A stretch of DNA of 64,000 bases from an uncultured Oscillospiraceae bacterium. GTDB lineage: Bacteria > Bacillota > Clostridia > Oscillospirales > Oscillospiraceae. Positions 43,805 to 54,418 of the stretch are shown piece by piece; the first letter of the stretch is position 1; every line of letters starts with the position of its first letter. The stretch spans positions 62,001 through 126,000 of the forward strand of contig CAKTKC010000001.1 of NCBI GenBank assembly GCA_934569225.1. The letters run 5' to 3'. The translations under genes and the position numbers were made by a program. The notes beneath the pieces are model-generated. The model was not told the DNA's origin and did no database searches. It worked only from the letters and a program-made list of their open reading frames with translations.

Positions 43805-45163
43805 ATGCGAGGAAACGCAAAACAGAATATACTGATTTCTGCCGCCGCGAAGGGCAGCTTCTGGACTCGGCTGTCGTTTTTTATCATGGGAACCGGCTGC
43901 ATCCGCTATAAGCAGTACGTTCGCGGGCTGATCTATCTTTTGACCCAGGTCGGGTTTTTCTGCTTCCTTAAAGATTTTGCACTGCAATATCTGAGCAAAT
44001 TCTCCACGCTGGGCACGGAGACCCAGCGGAAGGTCTGGAACGAGGACTTGCAGATCTACCAGAGATTCCCCGGCGACAACTCCATGCTGATCCTTCTGTA
44101 CAGCGTGCTGTCGCTGGCGGTGATCGCGGTGTTCCTGTACATCTGGTACGCGAACATCCGGGATTCCTGGCACGCCCAGGAGAATCTGCGGGAGGGACGG
44201 AAAATCGCGAGCTTCCGGGACGACCTGCACAGCCTGACCCATGAGCGCTTCCATATCACGCTGCTGTCCATGCCCATGCTGACGCTGGTGCTGTTTACGC
44301 TGCTGCCCATCATTTTCATGATCCTCATTGCGTTCACCAATTTCGACGCGGATCACCAGCCCCCCGGAAACCTGTTCACCTGGGTCGGCATGACCAATGT
44401 GACGGATATTTTTCTGGGTAACGAGATCAAGACCAACACCTTCTTCGGCCTGCTTGGCTGGACGATTGTTTGGGCGATTCTTGCCACGTTTACGAATTAC
44501 ATCCTCGGTATGCTGCTGGCCGTTGCCATCAACAGCAAGCTGGTAAAGCTCAAACAGGTATGGCGCACCTGCTTCGTCATTGCCATCGCCATCCCCCAGT
44601 TCGTGAGCCTGCTGCTGATCTCCCGGGCGCTGGAGCCTGCGGGGGCGGTGAACGTTTTATTGCAGGAGCTGGGGCTGATCAGCGCGCCGCTGCCCTTCCT
44701 ATTAGACCCGACGCTGGCGCGGATTGTGGTGGTCGTGGTGAATATGTGGATCGGCATTCCCTACACCATGATGACCTTCTCCGGAGTGCTGATGAACATT
44801 CCCGCCGAGCTGTACGAGAGCGCGGAAATGGACGGCGCGGGGCCGGTCAGAAGATTCGTTTCCATCACGCTGCCCTATATGCTCTTCGTGACGGCCCCCG
44901 CGACGATCACTACCTTTGTGACGAATTTCAACAACTTCAACGTCATCTATCTGCTCACCGCCGGCGGCCCCTTCTCCCTGGACTACTATCAGGCGGGAAA
45001 GACCGACCTGCTGGTCACATGGCTGTACAAGCTGACGGTGAACCGGAATGACTACTCCCTGGCATCGACCATCGGCATTTTCATTTTCCTGCTGGTGGGC
45101 AGCTGCTCCCTGCTGGTGTATAACCGGACAGGCGCCGTGAAGAAGGAGGATCAGTTTCAATGA
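43805..45163 (+). CDS. maltodextrin ABC permease (MalF-like)
   Basis: 452 residues with about eight membrane helices; the long N-terminal part with an extra pair of helices is typical of Gram-positive MalC/MalF. EAA loop: YESAEMDGAGPVRRFVSITL. Near the end is NVIYLLTAGGPFSLDYYQAG, as in maltodextrin systems. It ends in an ATGA overlap with the next permease gene. The ATPase is not in the operon. Confidence 0.94.
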   Translation: MRGNAKQNILISAAAKGSFWTRLSFFIMGTGCIRYKQYVRGLIYLLTQVGFFCFLKDFALQYLSKFSTLGTETQRKVWNEDLQIYQRFPGDNSMLILLYSVLSLAVIAVFLYIWYANIRDSWHAQENLREGRKIASFRDDLHSLTHERFHITLLSMPMLTLVLFTLLPIIFMILIAFTNFDADHQPPGNLFTWVGMTNVTDIFLGNEIKTNTFFGLLGWTIVWAILATFTNYILGMLLAVAINSKLVKLKQVWRTCFVIAIAIPQFVSLLLISRALEPAGAVNVLLQELGLISAPLPFLLDPTLARIVVVVVNMWIGIPYTMMTFSGVLMNIPAELYESAEMDGAGPVRRFVSITLPYMLFVTAPATITTFVTNFNNFNVIYLLTAGGPFSLDYYQAGKTDLLVTWLYKLTVNRNDYSLASTIGIFIFLLVGSCSLLVYNRTGAVKKEDQFQ

Positions 45164-46011
45164 AAAATATGCGCAGACGCAAGCTCGTCTCCTCGGTGGC
45201 GTTGAATGTGGTGATCGCGGTTCTGGCAATGCTCTGGCTGGTGCCGGTTTTCTGGCTGGTCGTGTCCTCCTTCCGGGCGGAGCAGGGGGCGTATACCTCC
45301 TATCTCTGGCCGAAATGCTTCACCCTCGGCAATTACGTCCGGCTGTTTACGGACAGAAGGCTGTTTGATTTTCCCCGCTGGTTCGGCAACACGATGCTGG
45401 TCGCCGGGTGCAGCTGCGCCATCACCACGATTCTGGTGCTGATGGTCGCCTATGTGTACTCCCGGCTTCGCTTCCCCAGCCGGAAATTCCTGATGAATGC
45501 GTCGCTGGTGCTGGGAATGTTCCCCGGCTTTATGAGCATCATCGCCATTTACCATTTCATGAAGGCCGTAAGCCTGGATCAGACGCTGCTGGCGCTGATT
45601 CTGGTGTATTCCGGCGGCGCGGCGCTGAACTACTACATCGCCAAGGGGTATTTTGACACCATTCCCAAATCCCTGGACGAGGCCGCTATCCTGGACGGGG
45701 CTACCAACAGCACGATCTTCTGGAAGATCATCCTGCCCAACGCCAAGCCGGTGATCGCGACCACGGCCATCAACGCCTTTATTAACCCGATTGTGGACTA
45801 TATCTTCGTGTCGGTCATCATGAAGGACAATTACAATAACTTTACGGTCGCAAAGGGTCTGTACACCATGGTGGATAAGACGAACATCTACGAATACTAC
45901 ACCGTCTTCTGCGCCGGTGCGGTGATCGTGGCGATTCCCGTGGTGCTGCTCTTTATCCGAATGCAGAAATACTACGTTGCCGGCGTCGTCGGTGGCTCGG
46001 TGAAAGGATAA
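45160..46011 (+). CDS. maltodextrin ABC permease (MalG-like)
   Basis: 283 residues, six membrane helices. EAA loop: DEAAILDGATNSTIFWKIIL. C-terminus VGGSVKG. It pairs with the preceding MalF-like protein (4-bp overlap, coupled translation). Confidence 0.95.
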   Translation: MKNMRRRKLVSSVALNVVIAVLAMLWLVPVFWLVVSSFRAEQGAYTSYLWPKCFTLGNYVRLFTDRRLFDFPRWFGNTMLVAGCSCAITTILVLMVAYVYSRLRFPSRKFLMNASLVLGMFPGFMSIIAIYHFMKAVSLDQTLLALILVYSGGAALNYYIAKGYFDTIPKSLDEAAILDGATNSTIFWKIILPNAKPVIATTAINAFINPIVDYIFVSVIMKDNYNNFTVAKGLYTMVDKTNIYEYYTVFCAGAVIVAIPVVLLFIRMQKYYVAGVVGGSVKG

Positions 46012-46014
46012 TGT

Positions 46015-47715
46015 ATGAATCCCGCAACGATTTACCATAGACCATTGAGCGAATTCGCATTTGCCGCGGACGATACCCACTATGTTTTCCGCCTGAGAAC
46101 CGGAAAAGGGGAGGCGCAGAGCTGCCGCTTCTTTTACGCCGACCGCGCCGCCATGACGCCGGAGCTGGATTTTTCCAGCCTGCCCATGACAAAATTCCGG
46201 GAAGACCGGTATTTTGACTGGTACGAGGTTCGCCTGGAAACAGGGTTTGAGCGTATCGCGTACTGGTTTCAGCTGTCAGATGGGGCGGAGACGCTCTGCT
46301 ATTACGGCGACTGCTACGAAATGGCCGGGACGCCCACCCGGGCGGACTATTTCCAGCTTCCCTTCAACCATCGGGCAGACCGGCTTTCCGTCCCGGAATG
46401 GACGAAGGATGCCGTCGTGTACAACATTTTCCCGGACAGCTTCGCCGACGGATTCCGGACGCTTTCCGGCGGCTCCGCCCCGGAGACCGGTCTGGGCGGC
46501 ACCATCCGGGGCGTTACGGAGAATCTGGACTATATCGCGTCCATGGGGTTCAACTGTATTTATCTGAACCCGATTTTCGCGGCCGAATCTTACCACCGGT
46601 ATGACACCCTGGACTATTACCGGATCGACCCCCACATGGGAACCAAAGAAGATGTCCGCGCGCTGGTGGAAAAAGCCCACTCTCTCGGCATCCGCGTCCT
46701 GCTGGACGGCGTATTCAACCATATCAGCAGCAGCCATTTTCTGTTTCAGGATGTTCTGCGGAACGGTACGAATTCCGAGTATTATTCCTGCTTCTACCAG
46801 CTCCCGGCGAAGCCAAAGCTTCCCGCTCCCGGCGAGCTTCCGGAATACACCTGCTTTTCCTACGTCGCCAATATGCCGAAAACAAACACCGCCGACCCGT
46901 ATTTAAGGCAGTATTTCTGCGATGTGGGAACTTACTGGATACGGGAATTCGATATTGACGGCTGGCGGCTGGACGTGGCAAACGAACTGGATGACGGCTT
47001 CCTCCGCGCGTTCCGCACTGCGGTAAAGGCGGCGAAGCCGGACGCTATCATCGTCGGGGAGGTCTGGGAAAACGCAGCCCACTACCTGAACGGGGATATG
47101 CTGGATTCCGCGATGAATTACGATTTCCGCCGGTACTGCCGCAGATTTTTCGCGGAGGAAACGGTGGATGCGGAAACCTTCGATACCAACGTTTCCACCC
47201 TTTTGCTGCGCTACCGGGAAAACGCCCTGTTCGCCCAGCTGAATCTGCTGGACAGCCACGACGTCAGCCGGTATCTGTCGCTGTGCAGGCAGGATATTGA
47301 CAAAATGGAGCTGTCCGTGCTGCTGCAAATGACCTTTCCCGGTATGCCCTGCGTGTTTTACGGGGATGAAAAGGGGCTTTGCGGCGTCAGTGAAAGGGAA
47401 TACCGTCAGGCGATGGCGTGGGGGAAAACCCACCCGCTGGAGGATGTCTACCGCCGCCTGATCGCGCTGCGAAAGGAACATCCCGCCCTGCGGTACGGCA
47501 ATTTCGTGACGAATTCCGCGGCAGGGAAGACCTACAGCTACAGCCGGAATTGGGAGAATACAAGAATCACAGTCACCATGAATCTGGGCGACGAACCCAT
47601 TCCTGCACCGCAGACGGGCAGATTGCTCTTGAAAAAAGGCGGCAATCATGACATAATCGGTGCATGGGAGTATGAAGTACGGGAGGAACGGATTCATGGC
47701 GGTGACGATTTATGA
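46015..47715 (+). CDS. GH13 alpha-glycosidase (neopullulanase/cyclomaltodextrinase type)
   Basis: 566 residues. An N-terminal beta domain (about 1-115, CBM34-like) is followed by the catalytic barrel: DGVFNH, nucleophile D320 in GWRLDVANE, acid/base E349 in GEVWE and D416 in LLDSHDV. There is no signal peptide, so it cuts imported maltodextrins or cyclodextrins in the cytoplasm. It starts 3 bp after malG. The last 20 bp overlap the LacI gene. Confidence 0.94.
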   Translation: MNPATIYHRPLSEFAFAADDTHYVFRLRTGKGEAQSCRFFYADRAAMTPELDFSSLPMTKFREDRYFDWYEVRLETGFERIAYWFQLSDGAETLCYYGDCYEMAGTPTRADYFQLPFNHRADRLSVPEWTKDAVVYNIFPDSFADGFRTLSGGSAPETGLGGTIRGVTENLDYIASMGFNCIYLNPIFAAESYHRYDTLDYYRIDPHMGTKEDVRALVEKAHSLGIRVLLDGVFNHISSSHFLFQDVLRNGTNSEYYSCFYQLPAKPKLPAPGELPEYTCFSYVANMPKTNTADPYLRQYFCDVGTYWIREFDIDGWRLDVANELDDGFLRAFRTAVKAAKPDAIIVGEVWENAAHYLNGDMLDSAMNYDFRRYCRRFFAEETVDAETFDTNVSTLLLRYRENALFAQLNLLDSHDVSRYLSLCRQDIDKMELSVLLQMTFPGMPCVFYGDEKGLCGVSEREYRQAMAWGKTHPLEDVYRRLIALRKEHPALRYGNFVTNSAAGKTYSYSRNWENTRITVTMNLGDEPIPAPQTGRLLLKKGGNHDIIGAWEYEVREERIHGGDDL

Positions 47716-48691
47716 CGTGGCAAAGGAGGCGGGGGTTTCCATTGCCACGGTTTCCAAGGCGCTGAACGACAGCTACACCATCCCCGACCAGACCAAGGCG
47801 GCGATACGGGAAATCGCAGACCGTCTCGGCTACCGCCCCAACGCGCGGGCCAAGAATTTCGCCCGGCAGGCAAGCGGTACGGTGCTGTTCATCACGGATT
47901 TCTACCAGAACATTGCCTTTGAGAATCCCCATATGTTTGAGATCATCTCCGGCATTGCCACGTATCTGGACGACAAGGACTATTCTCTGACCTTAAAGCC
48001 GCTGACAAAACAGGCTGCGCCCCTTTACATCCGGGACATTATCCAGCAGCGGCAGGCGGACGCGCTCATCATTCATGCCTTTGTCTTAAGTACGGAACTG
48101 GCCGCGATCCTTTCCCGGGTGGACTTTCCCTATCTGGTCATCGGGAAGCCGGAGTTCCGGTGCAACATCTGCTGGATTGACGTCAACCACGAGCAGGCGG
48201 GGCAGATCGCCGCAAATTATCTGCTGGACAAGGGCTACCGGAGAATGGCCTTCATCATGGGGCAGGAAAACGACGCCCTGTCCCAGAGCCGGCTGCGGGG
48301 GATCAATCAGGTCATGTCGGAGGAAGAGCTGAGCGTGGAGGTCGTCTGCAACGAGTCGCCCTACACCCTGGACGATGAAGCGCTGTACGGTCTGCTGATG
48401 CGCCGTCCCCGTCCGGAGGTGCTGCTTTGCAGCAATAACCATCTTGCGCTGCACTGCCTGCAATACATCCGCCGGATCGATCTGAAGGTGCCCCAGGATA
48501 TTGCGCTGCTCACTTTTGACAATTATCCTTTTTCCATGCTGACAGACCCGGCCATCACGGCTGTGGAGGTGGACATGCACGACATGGGCATCAACGCCGC
48601 CCGATTTGTTTTACAGCGGATACGCAAGCCCAACTTACAAACCCAATCCTACTGCACCTCCCCGTGCATCCTGGAACGGGAATCCACATAA
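47696..48691 (+). CDS. LacI-family regulator of the maltodextrin operon
   Basis: 331 residues. The helix-turn-helix and hinge TIYDVAKEAGVSIATVSKAL lies at the very start, then a periplasmic-binding-protein-like sensor (residues 60-331). It is probably a MalR-type repressor responding to maltodextrin. ATG 47696 has GGGAGG upstream inside the GH13 gene, so the two are translationally linked. It is an autoregulated tail gene of the operon. Confidence 0.94.
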   Translation: MAVTIYDVAKEAGVSIATVSKALNDSYTIPDQTKAAIREIADRLGYRPNARAKNFARQASGTVLFITDFYQNIAFENPHMFEIISGIATYLDDKDYSLTLKPLTKQAAPLYIRDIIQQRQADALIIHAFVLSTELAAILSRVDFPYLVIGKPEFRCNICWIDVNHEQAGQIAANYLLDKGYRRMAFIMGQENDALSQSRLRGINQVMSEEELSVEVVCNESPYTLDDEALYGLLMRRPRPEVLLCSNNHLALHCLQYIRRIDLKVPQDIALLTFDNYPFSMLTDPAITAVEVDMHDMGINAARFVLQRIRKPNLQTQSYCTSPCILEREST

Positions 48692-48693
48692 TC

Positions 48694-48740
48694 ACCCAAA
48701 ACCCTCTGCTTTCGTTTTCCGAAAGCAGAGGGTTTTGGGT
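48694..48740 (+). terminator. strong terminator after the maltodextrin operon
   Basis: A 21-bp perfect stem ACCCAAAACCCTCTGCTTTCG with its complement, loop TTTTC; it starts 3 bp after the LacI stop codon. Confidence 0.88.
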
Positions 48741-48751
48741 TGGTTAAAGAA

Positions 48752-48951
48752 AACCACCAGCCCGGTTGGTGGTTCCAAAAAGTTTTAATACTATTTCCTG
48801 ATTAAAATCCTTGATTTTAATCAGGAAGGCATCGCTTGACGGCGCTGCCTGTTTTGTGATTTATAAGGAGAAAATCACAAAACAAGTTTCATAGGAACTC
48901 CGTGCCCTTCGGGCAATTAAAATCTTTTCTAAAGATTTTAATTGGAGTTCC
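48752..48951. repeat. cluster of palindromes between convergent operons
   Basis: Successive hairpins: AACCACCA / TGGTGGTT (48752-48774); a 15-bp TTCCTGATTAAAATC / GATTTTAATCAGGAA (48795-48827); GTTTTGTGATTT / AAATCACAAAAC (48851-48883); and GGAACTCC (48894) with GGAGTTCC (48951) enclosing GCCC-TTC-GGGC and CAATTAAAATCTTT / AAAGATTTTAATTG, a cruciform-like fold. There is no gene in 48741-49061. Confidence 0.65.
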
Positions 48952-49061
48952 GTATAATATCTCCCGTTGATGCCTTTGGGAGAAAACGGAAGAATCGTCA
49001 CCGGAAGCCAGGAACACATCCTGCCGGACACCGGCGGAACAGCACAGAATCAATGACTCGT

Positions 49062-50258
49062 TTATCCGTATTTCTCCCGGTATTCCCGGGGCAGCATCCC
49101 GGCGTACTGCTTGAACACTCTGGAAAAGTGGCTGGGGGAGGAAAAGGCGAGATAGGTGCTGATGGCGGTCAGCGGTTTCTCGGAATAGCGGAGGAGGCGT
49201 TTTGCTTCCTCCGCTTTTTCGTTCAGAATGAAATCCGTCAGGCTCTGGCCGGTTTCCTCCTTGAATTTTTTGGAGAGGTAGGGGCGGCTGATGAACAGTG
49301 CTTTGGCGATCTCTTCGGCGCGGATGGGTTCGGAAATATGGTGCTGAATATAGTTGGTCACGTCCAGCACCAGCTTCGAGGGATTGCCGCCCCGGCGCAG
49401 CCGTTCCACCCGGGCGGTGTAGTCCAGAAGCATCCGGTATTGCAGGTTGGTAATCCGTTCCGGGGAGGTCAGCAGCTCGCACTGCTGCAAATAGGAATCG
49501 CTGAGAGAAAACGCATCGTCCACCTGCATACCGCCCTGAATGGCTGCCCGGGAAGCCAACGTGACCGTGACCACGAACAGATTCTTCTGCTGCCGCAGCT
49601 GGTCGTTGGCCACGATGCCGCCGCGGATGGCGGGGGCGGCGTCAAACCAGGCTTGCAGTCCGGCACTGTCGCCTTTGCGCACCATGCGCAGAATGGTCTG
49701 CTCCTGGTCTAAGGTATTGTGTCCGGTCTGGAGCGGAACGTCCTGTGCGGTCAAAGACTGCGCCGCCTGGGAACGCACCTGCATGGTTTCCAATATTTTC
49801 TGCTCTGCTTCGTAAATGCGGATGTCCTTCAACTCCAGCTTTTCGCCGTTCAGCACATGGTTGATGGTGCAGAGCATTTGCAGAACGCTTTCAATGGGCA
49901 TATGGACAATGGCACGCATGGCGTTTTCAAAGGTTCGTACCTCGTCACCGGAGAGCGCCAGCTGAAAAGCCAGCTCCCGCAGCTCCTGATCCGTTTCCGG
50001 GAGCTGCCGGGTGGGGCCGATGATGATCTTGGTTGCGCCGTGGTTGACAAGACCGTAGTAGGAAAAATTCGGCGTTGCGTAATAGCTTACATGCTCCTTG
50101 ATTTCCCAGAGCGCTTTTCTGTACAGCTCCATAGGATCCTTCGGCAGCCGGACAATGGAGTAGGAAAAGGTCTGGTTTTCTCCCTCATAGATCCGAATGG
50201 GAATGCCGGAAAGATTGCCGATGGTGGTACACAGATAGTGAAGATCAATGGATTCCAT
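49062..50258 (-). CDS. AraC-family regulator, divergent from the rhamnoside transporter operon
   Basis: 398 residues. A long N-terminal sensor region (about 1-295) without a domain I can name precedes the double helix-turn-helix (IRAEEIAKALFISRPYLSKKF; LTAISTYLAFSSPSHFSRVF), ending GMLPREYREKYG. It is divergently transcribed from the GPH transporter/GH78/GH3 operon, which it most likely controls. ATG 50258 has GGAGGAAC upstream. Confidence 0.9.
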   Translation of the reverse strand: MESIDLHYLCTTIGNLSGIPIRIYEGENQTFSYSIVRLPKDPMELYRKALWEIKEHVSYYATPNFSYYGLVNHGATKIIIGPTRQLPETDQELRELAFQLALSGDEVRTFENAMRAIVHMPIESVLQMLCTINHVLNGEKLELKDIRIYEAEQKILETMQVRSQAAQSLTAQDVPLQTGHNTLDQEQTILRMVRKGDSAGLQAWFDAAPAIRGGIVANDQLRQQKNLFVVTVTLASRAAIQGGMQVDDAFSLSDSYLQQCELLTSPERITNLQYRMLLDYTARVERLRRGGNPSKLVLDVTNYIQHHISEPIRAEEIAKALFISRPYLSKKFKEETGQSLTDFILNEKAEEAKRLLRYSEKPLTAISTYLAFSSPSHFSRVFKQYAGMLPREYREKYG

Positions 50259-50285
50259 GGCTGTTCCTCCTTTTGCTTACAATTC

Positions 50286-50337
50286 TATCTTAATAGATAC
50301 AAAAATGCAAGAAAAGAAAAAAGGACTGTGCTATACT
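50286..50337 (+). promoter_or_regulatory. control region of the rhamnoside operon
   Basis: The inverted repeat TATCT-TAAT-AGATA (50286-50299) lies 32 bp upstream of a -10 TATACT (50332-50337); the -35 is poor, consistent with activation by the divergent AraC protein. Confidence 0.5.
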
Positions 50338-50405
50338 CATAATCAGAAAAGCCGGAAAGCCGTGTGATTCGGCAAAATGGACACCGGCAGTATGGAGGAA
50401 TCCCC

Positions 50406-51860
50406 ATGGCGAAGAAAGACTGGACGCAGTGCAAAGCGCTGCAAAGCAAGATCCACTCTCCCAATGTGACCCCCGCGGAGAAATGGCTGGGCTATCTGCT
50501 GGGGCCTGCCGGGGCGCTGCTGCTGAACGCGGTGCTGGCGACCTACCTGAACGTCTATTACACGGATGTTCTGAAGCTCACCACCCTTTGGGGCGGGGCG
50601 TTTCTGGTGGTGTTCCCCATTGTGTCCAAAATCGTGGATGCCATCACCAACGTCATTATGGGCTACATCATCGACCGCACCCATACGTCCGAGGGCAAGG
50701 CCCGTCCCTGGCTGCTGCTTTCCGCGCCGCTGATGGCCGTTACCGGTATTCTGCTGTTCACGGTTCCCAACGGCTCTCAGACCATGCAGGCCATCTGGGT
50801 CATGGTGAGCTATAACCTTTTCTATTCCTTCGCCTATACCATTTTCAACATGAGCCACAACCTGATGGTGCCCCTGTCCACCCGGGACACCCAGCAGCGG
50901 GGTGGTCTGTCCGTCAACAACCAGATCGCCACTATTATGATGAGCGGCATTCTGGTGGCGCTGGTGTTCCCCATGGTCATCATGCCGGTCATCGGCGTGG
51001 ACAAGGGAAAGTGGATCACGCTGATGAGCGTCCTCTCCATTCTCACCCTGCCTCTGACGCTGCTGGAGTATTATTTCACCAAGGAGCGGGTCACGGAGGA
51101 GGTGCAGAGCGCCGGAGAAGCCCGGGTTTCCTTTGCTGCCCAGCTGAAAGCCATTTTTACGGACAGATACATGCTGCTGATCTACGCCTACTTCCTGACT
51201 TACACGGCGGGCAGCACCATAAAAAATATCAGCTTGGTCTATTTCTGCAATTACGTTCTGGGTTCCTACAATGACGGCATCACCCAGACCATGATCTCCG
51301 TCATCGGCGGCATTCCCATGGGCATCGGTATTTTCGCCGTGTGGCCGCTGGCAAAGAGATTCGGCAAGCGGAACGTGACCGCGGCGGGCTTCGTCCTCTA
51401 TGCCGTCGGCAGCGCCATTTGTTGGCTGTTCCCCACCAATATGACCATTATGCTGGTGGGCCAGTTCATCAAGAACATCGGCGGCCTGCCCTGCGCCTAT
51501 GTGTTTATAGCGCTGTTCGCGGACGTGCTGGATCATGTGGAGTGGAAGGTGGGCTTCCGCTGCGACGGAATCGCCATGAGCGTGTACAACATCATTGCGG
51601 TTGCCCTGGTCGGCATCTGCACCGGTATTTTCAATGGCCTGATTGCCAGGGCGGGCTATGTGGCGCCTGCCATTGTGGATGGTGTTACCATGGCCGCAGA
51701 GCAGTCCCAGGCGGTGAAGAATGTGTTCACCTTCGGCTTTGTGGGGCTGGAAGCCATTACGGGTGTCGTGCTGGCGGTGCTGCTGCTTTTCCTGAATGTG
51801 GAAAAGAACATCGGCAAGGAGCAGGCGGAGATCAAAGCCCGCCGGGAGGAACAGAAATGA
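50406..51860 (+). CDS. GPH-family glycoside:cation symporter
   Basis: 484 residues, about twelve membrane helices. The GPH/MelB signature is visible near residues 70-100 ([16 protein letters not shown], then EGKARPWLL), and the repeated motif [11 protein letters not shown] occurs late. It imports glycosides by sodium or proton symport. It starts the operon with GH78 and GH3 enzymes that lack signal peptides, implying uptake of the intact rhamnoside. ATG 50406 follows GGAGG. The stop overlaps the GH78 start (ATGA). Confidence 0.94.
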   Translation: MAKKDWTQCKALQSKIHSPNVTPAEKWLGYLLGPAGALLLNAVLATYLNVYYTDVLKLTTLWGGAFLVVFPIVSKIVDAITNVIMGYIIDRTHTSEGKARPWLLLSAPLMAVTGILLFTVPNGSQTMQAIWVMVSYNLFYSFAYTIFNMSHNLMVPLSTRDTQQRGGLSVNNQIATIMMSGILVALVFPMVIMPVIGVDKGKWITLMSVLSILTLPLTLLEYYFTKERVTEEVQSAGEARVSFAAQLKAIFTDRYMLLIYAYFLTYTAGSTIKNISLVYFCNYVLGSYNDGITQTMISVIGGIPMGIGIFAVWPLAKRFGKRNVTAAGFVLYAVGSAICWLFPTNMTIMLVGQFIKNIGGLPCAYVFIALFADVLDHVEWKVGFRCDGIAMSVYNIIAVALVGICTGIFNGLIARAGYVAPAIVDGVTMAAEQSQAVKNVFTFGFVGLEAITGVVLAVLLLFLNVEKNIGKEQAEIKARREEQK

Positions 51861-54418
51861 ACGCAATTCGCTTGAAAACAGAACACCTGACAAATCCCAT
51901 CGGGATTGATTTTCAAAAACCCCGCCTGTTCTGGAACTGTGACGGCGGCAAAAAGCAAACGGCCTATCAAATCGTCGCCGCCGATGACAGCGGCAGCATT
52001 CTCTGGGACAGCGGCAGGGAGGAAAGCACCGCCATGTGCGTAAAATGGGGCGGCGCTCCCGTGCCGCCGAAAACGAAGGTGCTCTGGAAGGTGCGGCTCT
52101 GGGACGAGACCGATACCGTCGGCGATTGGAGCGAAGCATCCTTCGAAACCGGTATCAACACATGGAGTGCCAAGTGGATCACCGGCAATTATCAGGTCAA
52201 TAAGAAAGAGCGCTATCCCGTGGACTGTTTCCGCAAGGCGTTTCACGCTACCGATGTAAAAAAGGCCCGGCTGTATATCACCGCCTGCGGCCTGTACGAG
52301 GCAAACATCAACGGGCAGCGTGTGGGCAATTTTGTTCGCGCCCCCGGTATTACGGACTACCGTAAGCGGGTCCAGTACCAGACCTATGATGTGACCGCGC
52401 TGGTGCAAGACGGCGAAAATGCCCTGACGGTGCAGCTGGCTGACGGCTGGTATCGCGGCTCCTGCGGCGCATGGGGCATCCGCAACCAATACGGCACGGA
52501 AACGAAGCTGCTGGCACAGCTGGAGCTTACCCGCGCCGACGGCACCGTGGAGACCGTCGCCACCGACGAGAGCTGGGATTGGAGCAATGACGGCCCCATC
52601 CGCTTCGCTGACAACAAGGATGGCGAGGTGGTCAACGCCAACAATGTCCCCTTGTATCAGGGTAAGGCGAAGGTCACAAGCCATCCCGTCACGCCGACAG
52701 CCTCGAATAATGTCCCCGTCACGGAGCATGAGCGGCTGAACGCAAAACTGATTACCACCCCCTCCGGTAAAACCGTTCTGGACTTTGGACAGAATATCGC
52801 AGGCTATGCGGAATTTACCGTAACCGCCCACGCAGGACAGAAGATCAAGCTGCGCTTTGGCGAGCTGCTGGACGAAAACGGCGAATTTACGCAGAAGAAC
52901 ATCCAGCTCTCCCGCAAGGATTTCATCACGCCCCGTCAAGAGGTCGTTTATACCTGCAAGGAGGGCGAAAATCACTACAAGACCACCTTTGCCATCTTTG
53001 GCTTCCAGTATGTGCTTGTGGAAACCGATGCGGCGTTTCAGCCGACGGACTTCACTGCCATCGCGGTGTACTCCGACATGGAACGCACGGGCTTTTTTGA
53101 AAGCTCCAACGCGCTTCTTGACAAGTTCGTGGAAAATACCGTCTGGAGTGCTAAGAATAACCACGCCGATCTTCCCACCGACTGCCCCACCCGTGAACGC
53201 CACGGCTGGACAGGCGACGCGCAGATCTTCTGTCCCACAGCAAGCTATCTCTTTGACTATCTTCCTTTTGCGGAAAAATATCTGGACGATGTCTACGACT
53301 GGCAGAAGAAAAACGGTTGTCTGCCGCAGATCGCACCGGAGGGCGGCACCGACTTTTACATGGCAAGCATGAACGGTTCCGTCGGCTGGGCAGACGCCGG
53401 GGTACTAATGCCGTATGTGCTTTGGAAGCGGTACGACGACGCAGAAGTTTTGAAGAAGTATCTGCCCGGAATGCGGCGCTATGCCAAATTTATGCAGAAC
53501 CGCTGCGGCAAATGGTACCCCACCGCCAAACGAACCGGACTGCACGGGGAGAATAGAAAGTATCTCTCCAACGCCGGGCAGGCCTACGGCGAGTGGGCGG
53601 AGCCGGAAAGCGTCCACCACATGACATGGAAGGACTGCGCCGTGCCCCACCCGGAGGTCGCCACGGCCTATACCGCCCATGTGATGGACTGCATGGCGGA
53701 AATGGAAGCGGCGCTGGGCAACGAAAAGGAGGCAAGCTCTTACCGTGACTTCGCCGCCGGCTGCCGCAGGAGCTATCAGGCGCTGCGCCGCACCGCCGCC
53801 TATCCGCTGGATACCGACCGGCAGGCGCAGCTTGTCCGCCCGCTGGCATTTCAGCTGCTGGACGAAGCGCATACGGAATACGCGCAAAAGCGGCTGCTCT
53901 CTGCACTGGAACATTTCCGTTGGCGTCTCGGAACAGGCTTCCTTTCCACACCGCTGATTTTGGATGTGCTGGCGGATATCGACTTGGGATCAGCCTACCG
54001 ACTGCTGGAAAATGAAGAGATCCCCGGTTGGCTGAGTATGCCGAAAAACGGAGCCACGACCATTTGGGAGGCTTGGGAAGGGCCGAACAGCAAAAGCGGC
54101 GGCATTGGTTCTCTGAATCATTATTCCAAGGGCGCTGTGGTGACGTGGCTGTTCGATACCATGTGCGGCATCCGCGTGGACGGCGAAAAACATTTTGTGA
54201 TCGCGCCCCATCCCGGCGGGCACTTTACCAGCGCAAAAGCCGTATACAACAGCGTCTACGGCCGGGTGGAAAGCGGCTGGGAAAAGACGGCGGACGGGTG
54301 GAAGTACACAGTCAGCATTCCCGCAAACTGCACAGCCATCGTCCGACTGCCGGATGGAGCCGTTGCGCAGCAGGAGCCGGGAACGGTCAGCTATTCGGAG
54401 GAAACCCATGGAAATTGA
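51857..54418 (+). CDS. GH78 alpha-L-rhamnosidase
   Basis: 853 residues. N-terminal beta domains (about 1-340, with [20 protein letters not shown]) are followed by the (alpha/alpha)6 catalytic domain with [19 protein letters not shown], the conserved acidic cluster of the family, and WIWEAWEG-like [14 protein letters not shown]-terminal beta domain ends the protein. There is no signal peptide, so it is cytoplasmic. It releases L-rhamnose from imported glycosides. The true start is the ATG in the ATGA overlap at 51857, although the frame is open much further upstream. Confidence 0.94.
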   Translation: MNAIRLKTEHLTNPIGIDFQKPRLFWNCDGGKKQTAYQIVAADDSGSILWDSGREESTAMCVKWGGAPVPPKTKVLWKVRLWDETDTVGDWSEASFETGINTWSAKWITGNYQVNKKERYPVDCFRKAFHATDVKKARLYITACGLYEANINGQRVGNFVRAPGITDYRKRVQYQTYDVTALVQDGENALTVQLADGWYRGSCGAWGIRNQYGTETKLLAQLELTRADGTVETVATDESWDWSNDGPIRFADNKDGEVVNANNVPLYQGKAKVTSHPVTPTASNNVPVTEHERLNAKLITTPSGKTVLDFGQNIAGYAEFTVTAHAGQKIKLRFGELLDENGEFTQKNIQLSRKDFITPRQEVVYTCKEGENHYKTTFAIFGFQYVLVETDAAFQPTDFTAIAVYSDMERTGFFESSNALLDKFVENTVWSAKNNHADLPTDCPTRERHGWTGDAQIFCPTASYLFDYLPFAEKYLDDVYDWQKKNGCLPQIAPEGGTDFYMASMNGSVGWADAGVLMPYVLWKRYDDAEVLKKYLPGMRRYAKFMQNRCGKWYPTAKRTGLHGENRKYLSNAGQAYGEWAEPESVHHMTWKDCAVPHPEVATAYTAHVMDCMAEMEAALGNEKEASSYRDFAAGCRRSYQALRRTAAYPLDTDRQAQLVRPLAFQLLDEAHTEYAQKRLLSALEHFRWRLGTGFLSTPLILDVLADIDLGSAYRLLENEEIPGWLSMPKNGATTIWEAWEGPNSKSGGIGSLNHYSKGAVVTWLFDTMCGIRVDGEKHFVIAPHPGGHFTSAKAVYNSVYGRVESGWEKTADGWKYTVSIPANCTAIVRLPDGAVAQQEPGTVSYSEETHGN

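Noticed and set aside
51341..51856. A longer N-terminus for the GH78 protein
   Set aside because: The frame is open inside the transporter gene, but the residues are nonsense there and the ATGA overlap at 51857 matches the family start.
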